Source: Firmicutes bacterium UBA5420
GTDB lineage: Bacteria; Bacillota; Limnochordia; Darwinibacteriales; Darwinibacteriaceae
NCBI GenBank assembly: GCA_002409455.1
Contig: DHNI01000003.1
Coordinates: 3,741 to 19,951, forward strand
Direction: 5' to 3'
DNA length: 16,211 nucleotides
The notes beneath the pieces were generated by a model. The model saw only the letters and a list, made by a program, of their open reading frames with translations, had not been told where the DNA came from and made no database searches. Numbering within the stretch: position 1 is the first letter of the stretch; the number at the start of each line of letters is the position of its first letter. Below, one piece after another: positions 7,901 to 14,196 of this stretch. A program made the position numbers and the translations under genes.

Positions 7901-8022
7901 ATAAAAAATACGCTAGAACTATCTTTAATGCGCCTTTATTACGTATCACTGGGGAGGTTTCTCGGCGCGATCCAAACGAAAGAACGAGTATTATCGCAAC
8001 CCATGTGCAAGCCCTGGGCTAA
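4972..8022 (+). CDS. dnaE2: Error-prone DNA polymerase DnaE2 (ImuC)
   Basis: A C-family polymerase of 1016 residues, the usual size of DnaE2, thought to carry out damage-induced mutagenic synthesis with ImuB. An N-terminal PHP domain (about 1-200) keeps HLHVHS and LTDHN metal-site motifs. The palm carries D382 and D384 in PDIDIDFD and D535 in IKIDLLSLRTL, so the catalytic triad of DNA polymerase III alpha subunits is intact. YAGRGSAADS near 345 is the conserved glycine loop. QGSLF at 873-877 is a likely beta-clamp motif, and an OB fold fills about 925-1016. The long tau-binding C-terminus of replicative DnaE is missing. The start ATG is 6 bases after AAGGGGAGG, 13 bases past the preceding stop. 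It is the last gene of the LexA-controlled cassette and its stop overlaps that of ypeB. Confidence 0.92.
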   Translation: MFVHLHVHSPYSFLDGASSMEALLNQAAQWDMPAMALTDHNNVSGAVEFQKTALALGLKPIQGAEITTEDGTHLTLLAENKMGYHALCRLITAGYTYGSRHQALIPWKALAENSRGLLVLSGCHRSGVAQAVLEKDYTQAKAEALRLVEIFGRGQVYLEMIHSYLPFTQHLLRELFKLHKELHIPLVATNNVHYLRKDDFHIHDLLVCTRTQTKLGELHIERPFNGENYFASPEEMKKRFAPFPDAIKNTLEIAERCEAALDLGQNLFPRYFPDAGPEKSVRVLRELTWAGAKRRYRAISAPLKERIEHELNIIEQLDVADYFLAVWDLVQYAQKQNIRYAGRGSAADSVVVYCLEITNVDAFARGLLFERFLSLERAQKPDIDIDFDARYRDQVAEYVYERYGSDRVASVCTFQTFHARSALRDMGKALGFSPVELQQMTKNITSIPSDGIRSLLYRLPELKNHPLHQAKYAKLLDYCTAINGFPRQIGTHLGGLVVSGKPLTTVTPLQPSAKGVLITQFDKHTIEDLGLIKIDLLSLRTLSAVSNAVQEIGPKLRYNEIPTNDGATFARLQKGDTVGVFQLESPAQRSLQSRLQADRFEDIVASVALIRPGPIKGNMVDPFIARRHGREEITYIHPQLEKILAPTYGVVLYQEQVIEIATEIAGFTPGESDRLRKVMTKFRSQKEMEQIGEDFIKKASARGVEKETAQVIFSYIQGYAGYGFCEAHAAAFADTAYRTAYLLEHFPAQFYAQLLNQQPMGFYPPNTLCVQARNRGITILPLDINASDVEFTANDNSIRIGLKAVKGMEKAFLDSITSARQKRPFSSVQDFVYRANINKDVAENLILGGAFDWFSNNRRTLLWNVPRLYQNKQGSLFFETPSLDTMADFSPFDRWVKEYAVLSLTAQGHIMEFFRPRLPKEVLTSKMAERCVEGTVQVAGLVIRPHRPPTRSGKTVVFLTLEDEYGLIDVTIFEDIYKKYARTIFNAPLLRITGEVSRRDPNERTSIIATHVQALG

Positions 8023-9290
8023 AAGAACTGAGGTGAACCAACTTGCACAATGCGCTCTTCATCGCCAGTCTCTGCATTCAGATAAATTAGGTAATAGTCC
8101 TCCTCATACTGCACTCCAAGCCTTGTCGTTAAAACCTCTTCCTGCCGTTCATTTTGGATCAGTGCTAACTTCTGATCCAAAATTTCCACCCCGACTTGCA
8201 CCTTATCCTCCAGAGTCCAGGCAATCTCTCCTGCTTGCACTATTTCGGATTCAACCCTACTTCGGGCAAGGAAGAAGGGGGTTGCCCAGAAACCTAAGAT
8301 ACTGCCATCAGCTGCACTAACCTGAACCCGCAGGGGCTCGCCATAGCGTAAAACACCATCCCGATTCGGGACAAAGGTCAATGTAGCCTTGTTTTGCAGC
8401 ACTTGTACATCCGTAATATGTAAAGATCCGAAACCCCTCTGCTGCAAGAACTCCGCCCCCTGTATCACCATTTCCTCCAGACTGAGTTTGGTTTCCGAAA
8501 TTTCTTCGCGCGGACTTACTGACATCCACAAAACCATGCCGCCCCTTTCGGACACTTCAAGCACATAGCGGGCAGTATCATTTATGGCCTCCACCGTATA
8601 GGAAGGAATACTACCCTTTGTCTCATTGGTCACCTGAAAGTTCAAATCTTCCCGACCGCTAAAGATCTGGGCTGCCTCTATGGCTTGTTCTCGCTCTATG
8701 CCCGTACCCTGGATCTCTCCTTGGCGCACAGGAGTTTTGAGTTCTTCCAACCCGTCATTAATGAAGGTGAGTGCTTGCATAAATTCTGGCACAAGCACTA
8801 TGGTGGAAACATATTCGTGCCAAGACACCCAAGGAAATTCCTGCTCCTTCGTGACAAGGAGCTGCCCTAGCTCATGGCTCACGTACTCGATCTGCCCATG
8901 AAGTCCGCTTAGCGATGCGGAATCCATTTCACCCTGAACATAAACATATGTCTGTTCATAGATATTGTCCAAAAGATGGGAGATGCGTTCCAAATGAAGC
9001 TCTCCTAAGGGTAACTCGCCCATATTACTCTGGGCAGCGTAAATAAGGCGCCGTAAGTTAGCGGCAATGAGGGTACGCTGTTTGTCACTGACCGAGAGGC
9101 GGGCTCGGTCTAACTCCTTAGCTATTTCTCCAAAATGCGTACCAAACTCGCCTAAGGCGCGGCGATAACCCACCTCCACCTGTCTTTCATACATCCGCTG
9201 CAAATAATATTGCCCTCCGGCAAACCCCACACCAAGAAGGCCAATTGCGAAGAGTATAGTTATGAGTTTACGTATCAACCCCTTAGGCAT
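8019..9290 (-). CDS. ypeB: Germination protein YpeB
   Basis: A 423-residue spore membrane protein that in Bacillus stabilises and localises the cortex hydrolase SleB, and is itself stabilised by it. Residues 7-29 form an N-terminal membrane anchor. A helical region (about 30-185) with MYERQVEVGYRRAL and a long stretch of polar helices follows. The C-terminal half has three PepSY-like repeats, starting near EREQAIEAAQIF (about 198), LSLEEMVIQGAEFL (270) and LEDKVQVGVEIL (357). The length is close to B. subtilis YpeB. AGGAG lies 9 bases before the ATG and overlaps the sleB stop; the gap between genes is 12 bases, so the two are co-translated. The stop TAG shares bases 8020-8021 with the stop of the convergent dnaE2 gene. 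Confidence 0.92.
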   Translation of the reverse strand: MPKGLIRKLITILFAIGLLGVGFAGGQYYLQRMYERQVEVGYRRALGEFGTHFGEIAKELDRARLSVSDKQRTLIAANLRRLIYAAQSNMGELPLGELHLERISHLLDNIYEQTYVYVQGEMDSASLSGLHGQIEYVSHELGQLLVTKEQEFPWVSWHEYVSTIVLVPEFMQALTFINDGLEELKTPVRQGEIQGTGIEREQAIEAAQIFSGREDLNFQVTNETKGSIPSYTVEAINDTARYVLEVSERGGMVLWMSVSPREEISETKLSLEEMVIQGAEFLQQRGFGSLHITDVQVLQNKATLTFVPNRDGVLRYGEPLRVQVSAADGSILGFWATPFFLARSRVESEIVQAGEIAWTLEDKVQVGVEILDQKLALIQNERQEEVLTTRLGVQYEEDYYLIYLNAETGDEERIVQVGSPQFF

Positions 9291-9302
9291 ATGTTCAGGC
9301 TC

Positions 9303-9818
9303 CTAACTAGCAAAGATGTGATCCCCAATTGTCTTAATCACGGCGCGGCTCCGAATCCAGGTACTTCTGGTCTTGGAAGGGTTATAAAAGTACAGGGCAC
9401 CTCCAGAGGGATCTAAGCCATTTAAGGCACAATGAGCTGCTTGCACCGCGCTTTTGTCGGCAGGCTTATTTACTTGCCCGTTGGCAACAACAGAAAAAGC
9501 TAGAGGTTCGTAAACAACGCCGGGAATGGTATTGGGGAACTCGGGATGATTAACTCTGTTTAGGATCACGGCTGCGACTGCCACTTGGCCATCATAGGGT
9601 TCGCCCTGGGCCTCAGCCCTCACTACCCTTGCCAGAAGATCCAAGTCTGACTCTGAAAAGTCTTGGCGCCAGCTCTGGAGCCTTTCTTGCTCTCTTTCTT
9701 CTCCTGGAGAAAACGGTGTAGGTCTGGATCCTTGGTTCCACCGCAGATAACCAAACAGACCTACAAGTATAATCACGACACCTAAAGGCCATAGCCGTTT
9801 AGCAAATTTGTCCACCAT
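9303..9818 (-). CDS. sleB: Spore cortex-lytic enzyme SleB
   Basis: Lytic transglycosylase of the Hydrolase_2 family that degrades cortex peptidoglycan at germination. From ATG 9818 it has 171 residues: an N-terminal membrane segment (about 10-25), a polar linker rich in Glu and Arg, then the catalytic domain (58-171). Visible signatures are ARVVRAEAQGEPYDGQVAV, which probably includes the catalytic Glu (Glu69), ILNRV, and the closing ALYFYNPSKT...WIRSR...IGDHIF. The frame extends to 9932, but AAAGGA 8 bases before 9818 and overlap with the divergent pump gene favour the shorter form. No N-terminal peptidoglycan-binding domain is present, unlike Bacillus SleB. It is named SleB rather than CwlJ because it has a membrane segment and is followed by ypeB. 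Forespore expression is expected from the family, but I found no convincing SigG promoter. Confidence 0.9.
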   Translation of the reverse strand: MVDKFAKRLWPLGVVIILVGLFGYLRWNQGSRPTPFSPGEEREQERLQSWRQDFSESDLDLLARVVRAEAQGEPYDGQVAVAAVILNRVNHPEFPNTIPGVVYEPLAFSVVANGQVNKPADKSAVQAAHCALNGLDPSGGALYFYNPSKTRSTWIRSRAVIKTIGDHIFAS

Positions 9819-9919
9819 CTTTTCGTCCTTTCTCAGCCCCCAAAAGGCAGGATAACATTGTGTGATCCAGAAGCTATATGACAGAGTACCATCTGCCTGT
9901 ATTCTTAAGGAGGATTTAC

Positions 9920-12900
9920 ATGCATCTATCAAAATTCGCCGTACGTCGCCCCATCGCCATTACTGTTCTGGTTATTATAACCCTTATGTTTGGCGTTATT
10001 TCCATGCAAAGAATAGGCATTGATCTTCTACCAAACCTAAGCTTTCCTTATGCGGTAGTAGTAACTGTCTATCCTGGTGGAGCAGCTCAAGCAGTGGAGC
10101 AAGATATTACCATTCCTATAGAGGGTAGCCTGTCTGGAATCGGTGGTTTACGTAACCAAGAGTCGTATAGTATGGAAGACATTTCTGCCGTTATCCTTCA
10201 ATTTGACTGGGGTACGGATTTGATTGGTGCTCTAGACCAGATCAGAAACAATCTGGCACAGGCGACTTTATCGCTACCTGAAGGTGCCCAAGCCCCCATC
10301 GTACTCCAAGTCGACCCCAATGCCTTTCCCTTAATGCTCATTGGTGTAAGTGCAGATGGCCTTTCTCCAGTCGAGCTTTCAGAAGAGCTACGGCAAATAA
10401 AACCACAGCTCGAACAATTATCCGGTGTAGCCCAGGTAAGCTTGTTTGGAACCAGTAACGAAGAGGTTCAAGTGCTCTTTGATCCAGATTACTTAAACGA
10501 AATCGGCTTAACACCAGTGGTCTTACAGCAACTGATTATGTATCAAAATATCGTGGTACCCGGTGGAGCCGTTACAGCCGATGGAACCAGGTATACAACG
10601 AGGGCTGGTAGCCAAATAAACAGTGTGGAGGATCTAGAGAACATTATTGTTGGCATGAAACAGGGCAGCGGCCTTTTAGGTCTAGGGGGGCTCCTTCCCT
10701 CCTTAACCTACTTGGGCGATATCGCTGAGGTAACTACGCATATAGAGCCCAGGGACGGTATTACTCGCCACAATGGACAAGATACTGTCTTAATCCAAGT
10801 GATGAGGCAAAGTGGCGCCAACACCGTACGAGTAGCAGAAGATCTGAAAGAAACCCTACGAAAACTCGAGGTGGATCATCCTCACCTACAGTTTACGACC
10901 ATCACAGATCAATCGGTATTCATTAATCAAAGCATCAGTTCTTTGGCTTCAAGTGGCATAATTGGCGGTATTCTAGCCATTCTTGTACTCTGGTTTTTCC
11001 TGAGAAACGTTTCGAGTCTTTTGATTGTAGGTTTGTCCATTCCTGTGTCCATTATTGCCAGTTTTGTCTTATTGTATTTTTCCAATCTATCCCTCAATCT
11101 CATGACTCTAGGGGGCATGGCACTAGGTGTGGGTATGTTAGTGGACTCGTCTATTGTGGCCTTAGAAAATATCTATCGTCATCTTGCGATCCAGCCGAAC
11201 GTAAAATTGGCTGCCCAAAATGGAGCAGGCGAAATTGCTGGAGCCCTACTCGCTTCCACAGCTACATCAGTGGTGGTCTTTTTGCCCATCATCTTCCTCG
11301 GTAGCTTTGCTGGACAGTTACTCAAGGAGTTTGGGCTGAGCATATCTTACGCTTTGATTGCTTCGCTCGTCGTATCCTTAAGTCTACTGCCCATGTTAGC
11401 TTCGAAGTTTTTGAGGAAGAATACGATCACCACGTCTGAAACAGCGGATTCCAGGTTCTCCAAATTTCGGGCCGGATACGCCAACCTTTTGGACAAGGCA
11501 CTCAGTAAGAAACCTCTTGTTCTTGCCTTAGTTGCAGTGCTTCTTATCGTAGCTGTGGTGATATTCCCTCGTTTAGACCAAGAGTTCTTACCTAGTTTTG
11601 ATGAAGGGTTCTTAGGAGTTCACGCCATGTTACCCTCAGGGGTACCTTTAGAAGAGACACGGGATTTAATCATGGATATAGAGAACGATTTACTGGCCAT
11701 GCCTGAAGTTGCTACCGTAGCTGTACAATCGGGTGATCAAGGAGAACTGGATATTTTGGGTCTGCTCACCGGTACTGGTCTAGACAACGCCATGTTTTCT
11801 ATTACTTTGGTGCCCCACAGTGAGCGTCAGCGCAGTGCCGGAGACCTTACCGAGGACATTCACAACACCATGGCCCGTCATGGTGTGATCAGAACCAATG
11901 TCTCCGATACGTCCCTTTTCGGCTCGGCTGCCAGTACACTCCTATCACCTAACCTAAACATTGATATTCGCGGTGAAGATGTGGAAATCCTAAATGCCAT
12001 CTCACAGGAATTAATGGCTGAATTGCGCAAAGTCCCTGGTTTCCGAGATATTCAAGACTCTACAGACCGCCCAACGCAAGATCTTTTCTTAAACGTAGAT
12101 ACGTCCCGCAGTATCTTAGGAGGCTTTACCGCGGGACAAGTCGGTCTGGGCATGCGTTATGCCACAGCCGGTCTTAAGGCGACAGATCTGCAGATAGGTA
12201 ATAGAACCCTGCCTGTGATGCTTAGACCAAGCTCTTCCATTGATTCTGTGGAGGATCTGTTGAATACCAGAATCACCTCGCCAGTGCAAATCGATGGTCT
12301 CGGTGGAGAACCCATTCTCTTAAGCGAGGTGGTTACCCCTGAAGTTCAAGAAATTGTCGCCCTTTCGCAGCGCGTCGACCGCCTGAAGGTAACAAGGATC
12401 TTCGGAACCCTCGGCGATGGTTTTTCTCTGACGCAAGCAGTAAAGCAAAGTGAGGCCATTATTGATCAGATGGATATTCCCCCCGGTTACCATGTAACGA
12501 TCGGAGGTTTGCAGACCATGATTGCAGAATCCATTGATGATCTGCTCCTGGCCGTTGTTCTAGCTGTGGCCCTAGTTTTTCTTGTCATGGCTGCTCAATT
12601 CGAATCATTCCTGCAACCCTTGATCATTATGTTTACTATCCCCCTGGCTCTTATCGGAGCTTTGGCCGGTTTGTGGCTCGTAGATGGCAATATCGGGATT
12701 ATGTCCATTATCGGCATTATTGTTCTGGTCGGGGTTGTAGTGAATAACGCCATTGTACTTGTGGACTACATCAACCTGAGGCGAAGGCAAGATCCAAATA
12801 TGTCTGTGCGCAATGCGGTTCTTGAGGCTTGTCAAGTGCGCTTACGCCCGATTTTGATGACGACGATTACAACCGTTATCGGGTTTCTGCCTGTAGTTTT

Positions 12901-13063
12901 GGCACGCGGTGTGGGCGCTGAGTTCCAGCGGCCTTTAGCGGCCACGATCATGGGTGGGCTAATTACATCAACCTTCTTAACGCTTTTTGTCATTCCAACA
13001 GTATATGAGGCCCTCACCCGTCTTGAACGAAAACCTCGAGCAGAGGCTGAAATTGCGCAATAG
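9920..13063 (+). CDS. RND efflux transporter permease (SwrC/HAE-1 type)
   Basis: A 1047-residue proton-driven exporter of the AcrB superfamily. TM1 follows the starting RRPIAI. Two large extracytoplasmic loops and the TM2-6 and TM8-12 bundles show the usual internal duplication. The proton-relay position in TM4 reads GMLVDSSIVALENIYR with Asp409, where AcrB has Asp-Asp. The AcrB Lys940 position is Asn942 in VVVNNAIVLVDY, as I recall for Gram-positive SwrC-like pumps. AAGGAGG at 9907-9913 ends 6 bases before ATG 9920; an in-frame ATG at 9878 has no such site. No membrane-fusion or TolC-like gene is adjacent, as for B. subtilis SwrC. The substrate could be an amphipathic compound or lipopeptide but is not determinable. 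I see no promoter I would commit to in the 101-base divergent gap with sleB. Confidence 0.9.
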   Translation: MHLSKFAVRRPIAITVLVIITLMFGVISMQRIGIDLLPNLSFPYAVVVTVYPGGAAQAVEQDITIPIEGSLSGIGGLRNQESYSMEDISAVILQFDWGTDLIGALDQIRNNLAQATLSLPEGAQAPIVLQVDPNAFPLMLIGVSADGLSPVELSEELRQIKPQLEQLSGVAQVSLFGTSNEEVQVLFDPDYLNEIGLTPVVLQQLIMYQNIVVPGGAVTADGTRYTTRAGSQINSVEDLENIIVGMKQGSGLLGLGGLLPSLTYLGDIAEVTTHIEPRDGITRHNGQDTVLIQVMRQSGANTVRVAEDLKETLRKLEVDHPHLQFTTITDQSVFINQSISSLASSGIIGGILAILVLWFFLRNVSSLLIVGLSIPVSIIASFVLLYFSNLSLNLMTLGGMALGVGMLVDSSIVALENIYRHLAIQPNVKLAAQNGAGEIAGALLASTATSVVVFLPIIFLGSFAGQLLKEFGLSISYALIASLVVSLSLLPMLASKFLRKNTITTSETADSRFSKFRAGYANLLDKALSKKPLVLALVAVLLIVAVVIFPRLDQEFLPSFDEGFLGVHAMLPSGVPLEETRDLIMDIENDLLAMPEVATVAVQSGDQGELDILGLLTGTGLDNAMFSITLVPHSERQRSAGDLTEDIHNTMARHGVIRTNVSDTSLFGSAASTLLSPNLNIDIRGEDVEILNAISQELMAELRKVPGFRDIQDSTDRPTQDLFLNVDTSRSILGGFTAGQVGLGMRYATAGLKATDLQIGNRTLPVMLRPSSSIDSVEDLLNTRITSPVQIDGLGGEPILLSEVVTPEVQEIVALSQRVDRLKVTRIFGTLGDGFSLTQAVKQSEAIIDQMDIPPGYHVTIGGLQTMIAESIDDLLLAVVLAVALVFLVMAAQFESFLQPLIIMFTIPLALIGALAGLWLVDGNIGIMSIIGIIVLVGVVVNNAIVLVDYINLRRRQDPNMSVRNAVLEACQVRLRPILMTTITTVIGFLPVVLARGVGAEFQRPLAATIMGGLITSTFLTLFVIPTVYEALTRLERKPRAEAEIAQ

Positions 13064-13103
13064 ATTGCACGATAGAACGAAATAGCCTCTAGGCGCGAAA
13101 AAT

Positions 13104-13138
13104 CGGTACCAACTTTCTGTGGGTTGATACCGCTTTTT
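13104..13138. terminator. Bidirectional terminator between the RND pump and trxA
   Basis: Inverted repeat CGGTACCAAC (13104-13113) and GTTGATACCG (13123-13132) with a 9-base loop, flanked by TTTTT at 13134-13138 on the plus strand and by AAAAA at 13098-13102 (T on the minus strand). In the plus-strand RNA one pair is a C-A mismatch. In the minus-strand RNA the same position is a G-U pair, so the helix is stronger for thioredoxin than for the pump. Confidence 0.85.
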
Positions 13139-13146
13139 GCTACACT

Positions 13147-13470
13147 TTATAAGTAATTATCCAAGATTTCTTCTAGACGTGGCTTCGGTTGCACGCCTAC
13201 AAAGGTTTCCATGGGGTTTCCATCTTGAAAGAGCATTAGGGTAGGAACACTCATAATTGAATACGTTCCTACAGATTCCGTTACCTCATCTACATTTACC
13301 TTCACAAACTTGATTTTGCCGGTATATGCTCCAGCCAAGTCATCAAGGATCGGCGCCATTTGCCGACAAGGCCCACACCAAACAGCCCAAAACTCAACTA
13401 AAACCGGCCCATCTGCATCTAATACCTCTGTTTGAAAATCTTCATCTGTTACTTCAACGAACTTGCTCAA
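13147..13470 (-). CDS. trxA: Thioredoxin
   Basis: Cytoplasmic protein-disulfide reductase. WCGPC gives Cys32 and Cys35 with the TTG start, the same numbering as E. coli thioredoxin. The cis-proline loop SVPTLMLF and the final helix LEEILDNYL are present. The protein has 107 residues, the standard family size. The frame is open to an ATG at 13497, but that codon has no ribosome binding site and lies one base from the predicted transcription start. AAGGGG at 13479-13484 is 8 bases before TTG 13470, so the TTG is chosen. It has its own consensus promoter, placed directly behind the terminator of the DUF456 gene. Confidence 0.95.
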   Translation of the reverse strand: MSKFVEVTDEDFQTEVLDADGPVLVEFWAVWCGPCRQMAPILDDLAGAYTGKIKFVKVNVDEVTESVGTYSIMSVPTLMLFQDGNPMETFVGVQPKPRLEEILDNYL

Positions 13471-13478
13471 CTCTATCG

Positions 13479-13484
13479 CCCCTT
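13479..13484 (-). promoter_or_regulatory. Ribosome binding site that sets the trxA TTG start
   Basis: AAGGGG on the minus strand, 8 bases before TTG 13470. It lies inside the longer frame that begins at ATG 13497 and decides between the two starts. Confidence 0.7.
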
Positions 13485-13504
13485 CACTGCTGGTCATGTA
13501 CTAT

Positions 13505-13534
13505 ATTATAAACGATCACAGAAAGTCTTGTCAA
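13505..13534 (-). promoter_or_regulatory. Consensus SigA promoter of trxA
   Basis: Minus-strand -35 TTGACA (13529-13534) and -10 TATAAT (13505-13510), both perfect, with an 18-base spacer. The predicted start is near 13498. The -35 shares two bases with the T-tract of the upstream terminator. Confidence 0.88.
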
Positions 13535-13550
13535 AACCAGCCTGAGCTGG
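13533..13550 (-). terminator. Short hairpin terminator after the DUF456 gene
   Basis: CCAGC (13537-13541) and GCTGG (13546-13550) form a GC-rich 5-bp stem with a 4-base loop. On the minus strand it is followed by TTTT (13533-13536). It lies 22 bases past the DUF456 stop. The stem is short, so some read-through into trxA is likely. Confidence 0.55.
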
Positions 13551-13572
13551 ACATTTCTTAAGCGTTTCCCAG

Positions 13573-14061
13573 CTATATGATCACAAAAACATCAATAAAG
13601 AAGGCACCCATCATGATTAGCTGCATTAGGCCTTTGGCAAACGTACTCCCTATAAAAGCCACGATCGTGCCAAAGGCAATGTCAAGTGCTTTGTCTAGAG
13701 GACGGTTCTGCAGAAGCTCAAGGATAAAGACTAGAAAGAATGGGACAAGTACAACTCCAAAGGGTGGGAAAACAAATAGTCCAATAAAGGCACCTACGAG
13801 TGAAGCCAAAATGCTGATCTTGCTCGCTCCATAACGTTTGGCAACTACAACATTACTGAGCTGATCTACAATCAGTATAACCAGGGTGAGAAAGACCATG
13901 GTCGCCCATGTAATCCAGCTTAAAGCCTGGGAGCTGATGAAAAAGTGGTAGAGTGCCACACCAACCCAGACCAAAGCAACGGAAGGCAAAACCGGAAGTA
14001 CGATTCCGACTAACCCCGCAATAAAGCAGATGAAAATTATAACCCACCAAAAAACATCCAC
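13573..14061 (-). CDS. DUF456 domain membrane protein
   Basis: A 162-residue, very hydrophobic protein of the DUF456 family, which has no established function. The first segment contains the family-like GLVGIVLPVLPSVALVWVGVALY (about residues 16-38). Four to five membrane segments follow, with the internal Gly-rich stretch SLVGAFIGLFVFPPFGVVLVPF (about 87-108) forming a paired hairpin of helices. It begins at GTG 14061; AAGGGGTGAG at 14067-14076 ends 5 bases before it. It is transcribed alone, divergent from the penicillin-binding-protein-like gene and upstream of trxA, with a terminator between. Nothing in the sequence ties it to either neighbour's role. Confidence 0.85.
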   Translation of the reverse strand: MDVFWWVIIFICFIAGLVGIVLPVLPSVALVWVGVALYHFFISSQALSWITWATMVFLTLVILIVDQLSNVVVAKRYGASKISILASLVGAFIGLFVFPPFGVVLVPFFLVFILELLQNRPLDKALDIAFGTIVAFIGSTFAKGLMQLIMMGAFFIDVFVII

Positions 14062-14079
14062 GAAAACTCACCCCTTCAT

Positions 14080-14108
14080 ATTATACATTTCCATTTTAAA
14101 ACTGTCCA
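14080..14108 (-). promoter_or_regulatory. SigA promoter of the DUF456 gene
   Basis: Minus-strand -35 TGGACA (14103-14108, 5 of 6 consensus bases), 17-base spacer, -10 TATAAT (14080-14085, perfect). The predicted start near 14073 gives a leader of about 12 bases, which would begin within the ribosome binding region. Confidence 0.65.
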
Positions 14109-14146
14109 TTTGCTTTCAAATTCCCTTCTTGCCTAAAGGCTAATGT

Positions 14147-14176
14147 GCATGGAAGCAACCTGCGGGGCAAATACTA
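14147..14176 (+). promoter_or_regulatory. Possible forespore SigG-type promoter of the PBP-like gene
   Basis: GCATG (14147-14151), 18-base spacer, AATACTA (14170-14176). The SigG consensus of Bacillus is about G-[ACT]-A-T-R, 17-18 bases, CAT-W-H-TA; this fits at all positions except the first base of the -10. No good SigA promoter is seen in the same gap. The predicted start would fall at the edge of the ribosome binding site, giving a very short leader, so the call is tentative. Confidence 0.35.
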
Positions 14177-14196
14177 ACTCCGAGGAGGCGAAATGC

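Noticed and set aside
7877..8320. 147-codon plus-strand frame over the dnaE2/ypeB junction
   Set aside because: It is antisense to ypeB and out of frame with dnaE2, with no ribosome binding site or recognisable protein pattern.
9819..9919. SigG promoter for sleB (GAATA ... CATATAG on the minus strand)
   Set aside because: The spacer is 19 and the -10 matches only about five of seven positions. Too weak, although forespore control is expected from the family.
9878..9919. Promoter ATGACA-N16-TATTCT and upstream ATG for the RND pump
   Set aside because: The predicted transcription start would fall within the ribosome binding site, and the ATG at 9878 has no Shine-Dalgarno.
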